From positions 1 through 9,278 of the forward strand of contig CBDUCN010000213.1 in NCBI GenBank assembly GCA_965365655.1: a DNA stretch of 9,278 nucleotides. Reading direction: 5' to 3'. A program made the position numbers and the translations under genes. Positions within the stretch are counted from its first letter, which is position 1, and every line of letters starts with the position of its first letter. The notes beneath the pieces are model-generated. The model was not told where the DNA came from and made no database searches. It saw nothing but the letters and a program-made list of their open reading frames with translations. Shown here one piece after another: positions 1 to 6,087 of this stretch. Source of the stretch: JBFHNV01 sp965365655. GTDB taxonomy: Bacteria; Pseudomonadota; Gammaproteobacteria; HK1.

Positions 1-459
1 CTGGCCGCCGTCGGCCTGCTCGGCCTCGGCGCCGCGCTCGGTGCGCTGGCCGCGGTCAGCGGTGCGGCGGGTGCCCACGGCTTCGGCCGCCATCACGGTG
101 CGCACACGCTGGAGTCGATGACGGAGCGCGCTCTCGACCACACCGCGTGGATGCTGGCGCGCGTCGACGCGACCCCGGAGCAGGAGGAGCGGATGAACGC
201 CGTGGTCGGTGCGCTGGTGGTGGAGCTCGAGCCGCTGCACCGCTCGCACCGCGAGCACCGCCGCGCGTTCGTCGCCGAGCTGCTGCGCCCCGAGGTGGAC
301 CGCGGCGCGCTGGAGACGCTGCGCCGCGAGGAGCTGCGCCTGGCCGACGCGGCCAGCGCGCGCATCACCGACGCGGTGGCGGATGCCGCGGGCATCCTGA
401 CGCCCGCGCAGCGCGAGGAGCTGCTGTCGCGCTTCGCGGACCGCGAACGTCTGCACTGA
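1..459 (+). CDS. CpxP/Spy-like periplasmic protein, 5' end missing
   Basis: The reading frame is open at the left edge and ends at TGA 457-459. About 152 residues are visible, and the true start lies outside the window. The first ~25 visible residues are Ala/Leu/Gly-rich and hydrophobic, as in the end of a signal peptide or N-terminal membrane anchor. A His/Gly-rich patch (GFGRHHG) follows. The rest is strongly helical and charged. It has one LTxxQ-type motif, TPEQEERM, near visible residue 58 and a second, LTPAQREEL, near the C-terminus. Paired LTxxQ motifs are the hallmark of the Spy/CpxP/CnrX group of periplasmic chaperones and metal or stress sensors. The gene sits directly ahead of a CpxR-like regulator and a sensor kinase, which supports a role as an accessory sensor of that pair. 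The His-rich patch could bind metal, but that is a guess. I am fairly sure of the family and less sure of the exact role. Confidence 0.72.
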   Translation: MAAVGLLGLGAALGALAAVSGAAGAHGFGRHHGAHTLESMTERALDHTAWMLARVDATPEQEERMNAVVGALVVELEPLHRSHREHRRAFVAELLRPEVDRGALETLRREELRLADAASARITDAVADAAGILTPAQREELLSRFADRERLH

Positions 460-469
460 CGCGGCCGCG

Positions 470-502
470 GCGGGGGCCGGCCCGTGGCGGGCCGGCCCCC
501 GC
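470..502. repeat. 14-bp perfect inverted repeat, possible terminator or operator
   Basis: The left arm GCGGGGGCCGGCCC (470-483) and right arm (489-502) are perfect reverse complements around the 5-nt loop GTGGC. The repeat begins 11 bases after the stop of the CpxP-like gene and ends 8 bases before the -10-like TACAAT of the response regulator. No T-run follows, so it is not a classical intrinsic terminator. It could end or stabilise the upstream transcript. It also covers the -35 region of the putative regulator promoter, so it could bind a regulator. Confidence 0.5.
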
Positions 503-510
503 GCAGCCCA

Positions 511-523
511 TACAATGCGCGCA
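511..523 (+). promoter_or_regulatory. Candidate -10 element giving a leaderless regulator mRNA
   Basis: TACAAT at 511-516 matches the sigma70 -10 consensus at five of six positions. With standard spacing, transcription would start at 523, which is the A of the regulator's ATG. No Shine-Dalgarno sequence precedes that ATG. No good -35 is seen 16-18 bases upstream, because that position lies in the GC-rich inverted repeat, so the promoter may be weak or activator-dependent. Confidence 0.5.
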
Positions 524-1215
524 TGGCGCAGCAGGTGCTGATCATCGACGACGACGAGGCGCTGGCCGGGATGCTCGGCGAGTACCTCGCGGCGGCCGGC
601 TTCGGCGTGCACCACGCCCGCGATGCGCAGGCCGGCCTCGCGCGCGTCGCGGCCGAGCCCTTCGACGCGCTGGTGCTGGACGTGATGCTGCCCGACCTGG
701 ACGGCTTCGAAGTGCTGAGGAGGCTGCGCGCGGAGCACGACGTGCCGGTGCTGATGCTCACCGCCCGCGGCGAGGACACGGACCGCATCGTGGGCCTCGA
801 GCTCGGGGCCGACGACTATCTGCCCAAGCCGTTCAATCCGCGCGAGCTGCTGGCGCGCCTGCGCGCCGTGCTGCGACGCCGCGAGGCGCCGGCGGCGGCC
901 GGCGTGCTGCGCTTCGGCCGCCTCGAGATCGACCGCGACCGGCGCGAGGTGCGCGTCGACGGCCGCGCGTGCGCGCTGACCGGCTACCAGTTCGACATCC
1001 TGCTCGCGCTCGCCGCAAGCGCGGGGCGGGTGCTGTCGCGCGAGGCCATCATGGATCGCGCCGGCGGGCGCTCGCTGGAGTCCTTCGACCGCAGCATCGA
1101 CGTGCACGTGTCGCGCATCCGCGCCGCGATCGAGGACGACCCGCGCCGTCCGCGGCGCATCGTGACCGTGCGCGGGGCCGGCTACCTGTTCCCGCGGCGC
1201 CAGGACGATGACTGA
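523..1215 (+). CDS. cpxR: OmpR-family response regulator, CpxR-like
   Basis: This 230-residue protein is a DNA-binding response regulator with a receiver domain (about 3-118) and an OmpR/PhoB winged-helix domain (about 130-225). The acidic pocket is D9-D10-D11, the phosphoacceptor is D53 in LVLDVMLPD, and the switch residues are T80 (MLTARGE) and K102 in the segment GADDYLPKPF. That last segment and the following RELLAR are typical of CpxR and RstA. The output domain ends with the RGAGYLF wing motif. I chose ATG 523 over an in-frame GTG at 484, because 484 lies in the loop of an inverted repeat and would add 13 residues not seen in the family. A CpxP-like gene lies upstream and a sensor kinase downstream, so a Cpx-type envelope stress role is likely. 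The symbol rests on similarity and gene order; another OmpR-type regulator is possible. Confidence 0.85.
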   Translation: MAQQVLIIDDDEALAGMLGEYLAAAGFGVHHARDAQAGLARVAAEPFDALVLDVMLPDLDGFEVLRRLRAEHDVPVLMLTARGEDTDRIVGLELGADDYLPKPFNPRELLARLRAVLRRREAPAAAGVLRFGRLEIDRDRREVRVDGRACALTGYQFDILLALAASAGRVLSREAIMDRAGGRSLESFDRSIDVHVSRIRAAIEDDPRRPRRIVTVRGAGYLFPRRQDDD

Positions 1216-1269
1216 GCGCGCGGTCGGGCGTCACGCCGCGCGGTGCGCCGCGCCCCGGCGGCGCGCGTG

Positions 1270-2514
1270 ATGATGGGGCGCCTGTACTGGCGCGTCTACG
1301 CGGCCTTCGTGCTGGTGCTGCTCGTGTTCGCGCTGCTCGCCGGCGCGCTGCGGCTGCTCGCGCCGGACGACGGCCCGCGCGAGGCGCTGGTGGAGGCGGT
1401 CGCGGCGACGGTGGCCGACCTGCTGCCGCCTCCGGGCGCCGGGAGCGCGCTGGACGCGACCCTGTCGCGCCTCGCCGCGCGCTTCGATGCCGATGCCGCG
1501 GTGTACACCGCCGACGGCGTCACGCTCGCCGCCGCCGGCGCCGCGGTGCCGGGTCCGCCGCGCGACGGCGCGAGTGGCTGGGTGCGCGACGGCCTGCGTC
1601 ATGGCTTCGCGCTGCGCCTGCCGGACGGGCGCTGGCTGGTCGCGCACAAGTCCTGGGAAGGTCGCGCCGCGGGCTGGGCGTTCGGGCTGCTCGCGCTGGC
1701 GCTCGCGATCGCCGCCGGCAGCTACCCGCTCGCGCGGCGCATCACGCGCCGCGTGGAGCTGCTCGAGCGCCAGGCCGAGGCGCTGGGCGCCGGCGACCTC
1801 TCGGCGCGGGTCACGGTGCAGGGCCGCGACGAGGTCGCGCGGCTCGCACGCGCGCTCAACGCGGCGGCCGCGCGCATCGAGTCCCTGGTCGCCGCGCAGC
1901 GCTCCACGCTCGCCGGCGCGTCGCACGAGCTGCGCTCACCGCTGGCGCGCATCCGCATGGCGCTGGAGCTGGGCGAGGCGGGCCTGCGCCCGGAGCTTCG
2001 CGCGCGCCTGGAGCGCGACGTCGCGGAGCTCGACGGCCTGATCGAGGAGCTGCTGCTCGCGAGCCGCGTGCAGGCCGGCGCCGCGCCGGAGCGCGACGAG
2101 GACGTGGACCTGCTCGCGCTGCTCGCCGAAGAGGCGTCGCGCGTCGGGGCGTCGGCCGGCGGCGACCCCGTGACCCTGCGCGGCGATCCGCGCCTTCTGC
2201 AGCGCCTGCTGCGCAACCTGCTCGAGAACGCGGTGCGCCACGGCGGCGGCACGCCGGTGGAGGCGTCGCTGCTCGCGCACGGCGGCCGGGTCACGCTGCG
2301 GGTGGAGGACCGCGGGCCGGGCATTGCCGAACAGTACCGGGAGCGCATCTTCGAGCCGTTCTTCCGCCCGCCGGGCCTGCGCGAGGGCGAGCACCGCGGG
2401 GTCGGGCTCGGGCTCGCGCTGGTGCGCGAGATCGCGCGCCACCACGGCGGCGACGCGCGCTGCGAGCCCCGCGACGGCGGCGGCACGCGCTTCACGGTCG
2501 AGCTTCGCGGATGA
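1270..2514 (+). CDS. cpxA: HAMP-domain sensor histidine kinase, CpxA-like
   Basis: This 414-residue inner-membrane kinase should phosphorylate the regulator encoded just upstream. It has one transmembrane helix at about residues 9-27, a periplasmic sensor region of about 100 residues, and a second helix at about 133-153. A HAMP domain (about 154-206) and a HisKA domain follow, with the phospho-accepting H219 in SHELRSPLARIR. The HATPase domain has an N box (NLLENAVRHG, N320), a G1 box (DRGPGI, D347), an F box (FEPFFR) and a G2 box (GVGLGLAL, near 378). All catalytic boxes look intact. Two adjacent ATGs (1270 and 1273) and an in-frame GTG at 1243 are possible starts. I prefer 1270, because it puts the basic-aromatic GRLYWR just before the first helix. 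The gap to the regulator is 54 bp with no clear ribosome binding site. The CpxA name is by context; the sensor region is not diagnostic. Confidence 0.82.
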   Translation: MMGRLYWRVYAAFVLVLLVFALLAGALRLLAPDDGPREALVEAVAATVADLLPPPGAGSALDATLSRLAARFDADAAVYTADGVTLAAAGAAVPGPPRDGASGWVRDGLRHGFALRLPDGRWLVAHKSWEGRAAGWAFGLLALALAIAAGSYPLARRITRRVELLERQAEALGAGDLSARVTVQGRDEVARLARALNAAAARIESLVAAQRSTLAGASHELRSPLARIRMALELGEAGLRPELRARLERDVAELDGLIEELLLASRVQAGAAPERDEDVDLLALLAEEASRVGASAGGDPVTLRGDPRLLQRLLRNLLENAVRHGGGTPVEASLLAHGGRVTLRVEDRGPGIAEQYRERIFEPFFRPPGLREGEHRGVGLGLALVREIARHHGGDARCEPRDGGGTRFTVELRG

Positions 2515-2517
2515 CGC

Positions 2518-2539
2518 CCCGCGCGCGCCGGCGCGCGGG
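2518..2539. terminator. Hairpin between convergent genes, possible bidirectional terminator
   Basis: The arms CCCGCGCGC (2518-2526) and GCGCGCGGG (2531-2539) are perfect complements around the loop GCCG. The hairpin starts 4 bases after the kinase stop, in the 62-bp gap between the convergent kinase and rhomboid genes. A separate 10-bp palindrome, TCACCGGTGA, follows at 2540-2549. Neither strand has a T-run, so termination could need Rho. The position suits a bidirectional transcript end. Confidence 0.45.
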
Positions 2540-2576
2540 TCACCGGTGAGACGATGTTGCTCCGCGCGGCGCCGGA

Positions 2577-3167
2577 TCAGCGCCGACGGCGGCCGAACGG
2601 CGGCTGCCCGCGCCAGTACCGGATCACGCACCAGCCGCCCGCGAGTCCGCCGAGGTGCGCGAAATGGGCCACGCCGCTCGCGCTGCCGGTCACGCCCAGC
2701 ATCAGCTCGACGCCTCCGTAGAGGGTGACGAACAGCCACGCCGGCATCGGAATCGGCGGGATCAGCAGCGTGATCGTGCGCTGCGGGAACAGCATCGCGA
2801 AGCCCACCAGCAGCCCGAACAGCCCGCCGGACGCGCCCACCGTGGGGGCGATGCTGCCGGACAGCGTCGTGACCGCGAGCTGCGCCGCCGCGGCCGCGAG
2901 CACGCTCACGGTGTAGAACGCGGCCATCCGGCGCGCGCCCCACACCTGCTCGAGCGCGGAGCCGAACATCCACAGCCCGAACATGTTGAACGCGAGATGC
3001 GCGAGGTTCGCGTGCAGGAACGCGTACGTGAACACCTGCCACGGCATGAACAGCCCGCTCCCCGGCGGCCACAGCGCGAGCCAGCCGACGATCCCGCCGC
3101 CGCCCTGCTGCAGCACCAGGAACGCGACCCCGTTCGCGATCAGCAGCCCCTGGGTCAGCGGCGGCAT
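2577..3167 (-). CDS. Rhomboid family intramembrane serine protease
   Basis: This 196-residue multi-pass membrane protein cleaves substrate transmembrane segments within the inner membrane. The rhomboid signatures are all present: HLAFNMFGLW with H57 and N61 (the oxyanion-site positions), the catalytic Ser in GASGG (S113), and the catalytic His in AHLGGLAGG (H171). The Ser-His dyad therefore looks complete. Hydrophobic segments fit a six-helix bacterial core: about 8-20, 45-68, 82-102, 110-127, 143-157 and 166-184. The tail is short and basic (RRRR). The N-terminus MPPLTQGLLIANG starts directly before the first helix and supports ATG at 3167; the ribosome binding site is weak. It lies 147 bp downstream of the Prc protease gene on the same strand, so co-transcription is possible. 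The natural substrate cannot be inferred. It is too divergent and short to call GlpG. Confidence 0.9.
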   Translation of the reverse strand: MPPLTQGLLIANGVAFLVLQQGGGGIVGWLALWPPGSGLFMPWQVFTYAFLHANLAHLAFNMFGLWMFGSALEQVWGARRMAAFYTVSVLAAAAAQLAVTTLSGSIAPTVGASGGLFGLLVGFAMLFPQRTITLLIPPIPMPAWLFVTLYGGVELMLGVTGSASGVAHFAHLGGLAGGWCVIRYWRGQPPFGRRRR

Positions 3168-3243
3168 CTGAACACGCGCTCGCAGATGTGCTTCACCGCT
3201 CGTGCCTGATGGAGGCGTGTCCGCGTCTCACCGGCCCCTCTTC

Positions 3244-3276
3244 GGCCCTCCCCCGGCGTCGGGGGGCGGAACGGCC
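3244..3276 (-). terminator. Weak hairpin downstream of the Prc gene
   Basis: CCCCCG (3250-3255) pairs with CGGGGG (3260-3265) around a GCGT loop. Outer GGCC segments (3244-3247 and 3273-3276) can add pairs across a bulge. It lies 39 bases past the stop of the Prc gene and before the rhomboid start. No T-run follows on the minus strand. It may be a partial terminator or an mRNA 3' end between the two protease genes; the evidence is structural only. Confidence 0.3.
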
Positions 3277-3314
3277 GAGGTCGTGCGCCGTGATCGACAT
3301 CCACGGGCAGGTGT

Positions 3315-5561
3315 TCAGGGTGTCCGTGCGAGCGGGACGCCGGCCGTCGCCGCGTCGCGCAGGCGCGGGGTGCCGGCGCGCAGCGCGACGTAGTCGGCGA
3401 GGATGCGCTGCGCCTCCTCGAGGACGATGTCGTGTCCGGGCGCCGGGTCCGCCGCCGGATCCGCCGGGTCGCCGTGCGCTGCGTCCGCGTCCTTCGCGCC
3501 GTCGTCCGATCCCGCCGCGGCCTGCGGCGGCGGCAGGCCCGGCTTCGCGGCCTCGCTCACCGGGATCTCGTAGGTGACCGGCCTGACGGCGTCCAGTGCC
3601 GCGAGCGCGTCCCGGTACGCCTTGCGGCGCGCCTCGAAGTGCGCGATCTCGTCGCGGCGCGCACCCTCGTTCAGCGACACGGTGCGCGACGCCTGACGCT
3701 CCTTGATGCGCTCGAGCTCGGAGCGCAGCAGCTCGAAGTGCGCCGACTCGTCGATGCGGCGCGCGGACTCCGCGCGCAGCGCGGCCAGGTACGGCCGCAC
3801 CGAGGACAGGTCCCGGTAGCGCGCCGGCTTCACGGTGTCCCACGGCAGCGGATTGTCCAGCTCCGACTCGCCGACCTCGCGCACGCCGCTGGACGAAGGC
3901 ACGACGATGTCCGGTGCGACGCCCTTGAGCTGGGTGGACGCGCCGCCGGGGCGGTAGAACTTGCGGATCGTGACCTTGAGCGCGCCCGGGTCGTACGCGA
4001 ACGGAAGGGCCGCGCGCTGCATCATCGGCCCCAGCGGCACGATGCTCTGCACCGTGCCCTTTCCGAAGGTCGCCGAGTCGCCGACGATCACCGCGCGCCC
4101 GTAGTCCTGCAGTGCGCCGGCGACGATCTCCGACGCGGACGCGCTGAAGCGGCTGGTGAGCACGACCAGCGGCCCGTCGTAGACGACGTCCGGGTCGGGA
4201 TCCATCGCGACGTCGACGTCGCCGCCCGGCCCGCGCGTCTGCACCACCGGCCCGTGCGTGATGAACAGCCCGGTCAGCGTGATCGCCTCCTTCAGCGAGC
4301 CGCCGCCGTTGCGGCGCAGGTCGAGGATGACGCCTTCCACGTCCTCCGACACGAGCTTGCGCAGCAGCCGCGTGACGTCGGCGGTCGCGCTCGCGCTGTC
4401 CGGCCCGCCGCCCGCGCGGTCTCCGGCCTGCTTGCCGAGGTCCGCGTAGAACGAGGGCAGGTCGATGACGCCGATGCGGCGCGTGGATCCGTCGGCGAGC
4501 GGGAGATCCACGATCGTCGCCTTCGCTCGCTGCTCCTCGAGCTTGATCTCGTCGCGCACCAGGCGAACCGTCCTGCGCGTGCCGTCGCCGCCGTCGCCGG
4601 CCGGCTCCACGGTGATGTGCACGACGGTCCCCTTCGGCCCGCGGATCAGCGACACGATTCGCGATAGCGGCAGCTCGACCACGTCCACGGCCTCCTCGCC
4701 GTCCTGCGTCACGGCCACGATGCGGTCGCCCGCACCGAGATCGCCGCTGCGCATCGCCGGGCCGCCGGGCACCAGGTCCACGATCTCGCAGCGTCCGTCC
4801 ACGGAACGCAGGCGTGCGCCGATCCCGAACAGCGACAGGTTCATCGAGATCGCGAGCTCGTCCATCTGCTGGTGACCGAGATAGTCCGAGTGCGGGTCGT
4901 ACACGTGGGCCAGCGCGCTCAGGTAGATCTCGAGCACCTCGTCGCGGCTCATCTGCTCCATGATCGTGACCAGGCGCCGGGCGCGGCGCTCCAGCCTCGC
5001 CTTGATCTCCTCGGCCTGCTTGCCCTCGAGCTTCTCCTGCAGGTAATCCACCCGCAGCCGCTGCCGCCACAGCGTGCGCGCGGCCTCTGCGTCGCGCGGG
5101 CGCGCCGCCCCGGTGCGATCCAGCGCGTAGACGTCATCGCCCGTGAAGTCGAACTCCGAGGTCGCGAGCGCCTCGCCGACGTATTGCGCTCGCTCGCGCA
5201 CCCGCTGCAGGAATCGCTCGAACACGACGTGGGCGACGTCGTTGTCGCCGTTGCGGATGGTGTCCCGGGCCAGGGTGGCGCGGTACGCGGCGAGCTCGGC
5301 GACGTCGGATTCCAGGAACAGCAGGCGCTCCGGGTCCAGCGCATCCAGGTAGCGGTCGAGGAAGGCGTCGGCCAGCGCACGGTCGAGCGCGCGGTGGGCG
5401 AGCTGCGAGTTTCCGAGCACCGCGGCCGTGAGACGCGTGATGTTGGCCTCGGTGGCGGGATCCGCGCGCGCGACCGGCTGCCCGGCGAAGCCGGCGGTCG
5501 TGAGCAGCAGCGCCGTCGCGAGGGTGAGGAGGCGTGCCGGCAGCAGTGTTCGTGAGTGCAT
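3315..5561 (-). CDS. prc: Carboxy-terminal (tail-specific) processing protease Prc/Tsp
   Basis: This 748-residue periplasmic S41 protease degrades or trims proteins from their C-termini. An N-terminal signal sequence (about 1-27, hydrophobic core LLTLATALLL) targets it to the periplasm. An N-terminal helical domain follows (about 35-225), then a PDZ domain (about 235-320, with FGIGARL and AGDRIVAV). The S41 core (about 340-555) includes RIGVIDLPSFY and VILDLRRNGGG. The Ser/Lys catalytic set is S475 in RFSASASEIV, D486 in LQDYG and K501 in FGKGTVQ. The Prc-type C-terminal domain (about 565-730) includes an Ala/Asp/Pro-rich linker at about 680-710. ATG 5561 is preferred because it starts the signal peptide and follows a GAAGG ribosome binding site; an in-frame ATG at 5684 would add 41 Arg/Pro-rich residues. 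It is somewhat longer than E. coli Prc (682). One residue is inserted between the Asp and Lys relative to my memory of E. coli. Confidence 0.93.
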   Translation of the reverse strand: MHSRTLLPARLLTLATALLLTTAGFAGQPVARADPATEANITRLTAAVLGNSQLAHRALDRALADAFLDRYLDALDPERLLFLESDVAELAAYRATLARDTIRNGDNDVAHVVFERFLQRVRERAQYVGEALATSEFDFTGDDVYALDRTGAARPRDAEAARTLWRQRLRVDYLQEKLEGKQAEEIKARLERRARRLVTIMEQMSRDEVLEIYLSALAHVYDPHSDYLGHQQMDELAISMNLSLFGIGARLRSVDGRCEIVDLVPGGPAMRSGDLGAGDRIVAVTQDGEEAVDVVELPLSRIVSLIRGPKGTVVHITVEPAGDGGDGTRRTVRLVRDEIKLEEQRAKATIVDLPLADGSTRRIGVIDLPSFYADLGKQAGDRAGGGPDSASATADVTRLLRKLVSEDVEGVILDLRRNGGGSLKEAITLTGLFITHGPVVQTRGPGGDVDVAMDPDPDVVYDGPLVVLTSRFSASASEIVAGALQDYGRAVIVGDSATFGKGTVQSIVPLGPMMQRAALPFAYDPGALKVTIRKFYRPGGASTQLKGVAPDIVVPSSSGVREVGESELDNPLPWDTVKPARYRDLSSVRPYLAALRAESARRIDESAHFELLRSELERIKERQASRTVSLNEGARRDEIAHFEARRKAYRDALAALDAVRPVTYEIPVSEAAKPGLPPPQAAAGSDDGAKDADAAHGDPADPAADPAPGHDIVLEEAQRILADYVALRAGTPRLRDAATAGVPLARTP

Positions 5562-6087
5562 CTTCAGACCTTCAGGCGATGGCGGGGCGCGGCGGCGGGG
5601 TCGTGCGTCGCGGCGCGTCGGGCGTCGGCCCGGGCGCGCGTTCGCGCACCCGGGAACTTCATTGTGCAGGCTTCGCGGCGGCAATCACCGCCGATGCCGC
5701 GAGCGTGTCGGGATCGTAATCGGTGGCATCCGGCGTGCGCCGTGCGCACGGCCGCAGTCACGCCGATCCATCGTACCCACGCGGCCGCGCCGGCGGCACG
5801 GCCAGCGGCGGTCTGCCGGGGCCCGGGTCGTGCTCGCGAACAGATGCCCGGCGATCCCGCAGGTCCTTGATTTCATGAGGACTGGCGATGGCGCTCCGGG
5901 TCGCGGCCCGCGCGCGCCGGGACCCCGCGGATCCTGCCGGCGTGCCCGGGCCCGCCCGCGGCACGGCGCCGTGCCGCGAGCCGCCGGCCCGCCGGCCGCC
6001 CGCGTCGAGGTGGCCGCGCACGCGCTGATCGGGCCTCCGATGACCCCGGTCGCGCACCGGCCCTGCGTCCGGCGCGGCCGCCCGGCG
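5562..6087. other. 526-bp non-coding gap between two minus-strand genes
   Basis: I see no convincing gene here. Open frames on both strands are Arg/Pro/Ala-rich with no domain signature. The stretch must hold the promoter and leader of the Prc gene. Minus-strand -10-like hexamers include CACAAT near 5659-5664, TACGAT near 5713-5718 and TACGAT near 5770-5775, but none has a fair -35 at standard spacing. The most AT-rich patch is near 5868-5888, around TTGATTTCATGAGGA. The right part contains a 22-bp palindrome, listed separately. Confidence 0.5.
5957..5978. repeat. 22-bp perfect palindrome downstream of the PLP enzyme gene
   Basis: CGCGGCACGGC and its exact complement GCCGTGCCGCG meet with no spacer, giving a perfect two-fold symmetric site. 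It lies 110 bases past the stop of the PLP enzyme gene. It could form a transcript-end hairpin for that gene on the minus strand, or bind a dimeric regulator. No T-run follows on either strand. Confidence 0.6.

Noticed and set aside
484..522. GTG 484 as an upstream start for the response regulator
   Set aside because: It lies in the loop of the inverted repeat and ahead of the -10-like element, and it adds 13 residues before the normal receiver-domain start.
1936..3072. Minus-strand open frame spanning the kinase 3' end and the rhomboid gene
   Set aside because: It is antisense to the kinase HATPase domain and out of frame with the rhomboid protein, with no recognisable domain.
3193..5070. 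Long minus-strand open frame (625 codons) overlapping the Prc gene
   Set aside because: It is a shifted frame of the Prc gene, very rich in Arg, Gly, Ala and Pro, with no domain. The other frame carries the complete Prc architecture.
5685..5876. Small minus-strand frame (63 codons) starting near the AT-rich patch at 5876
   Set aside because: Its start is in a less GC-rich patch, but the peptide is Arg-rich with no hydrophobic or domain pattern, and no good ribosome binding site precedes it.
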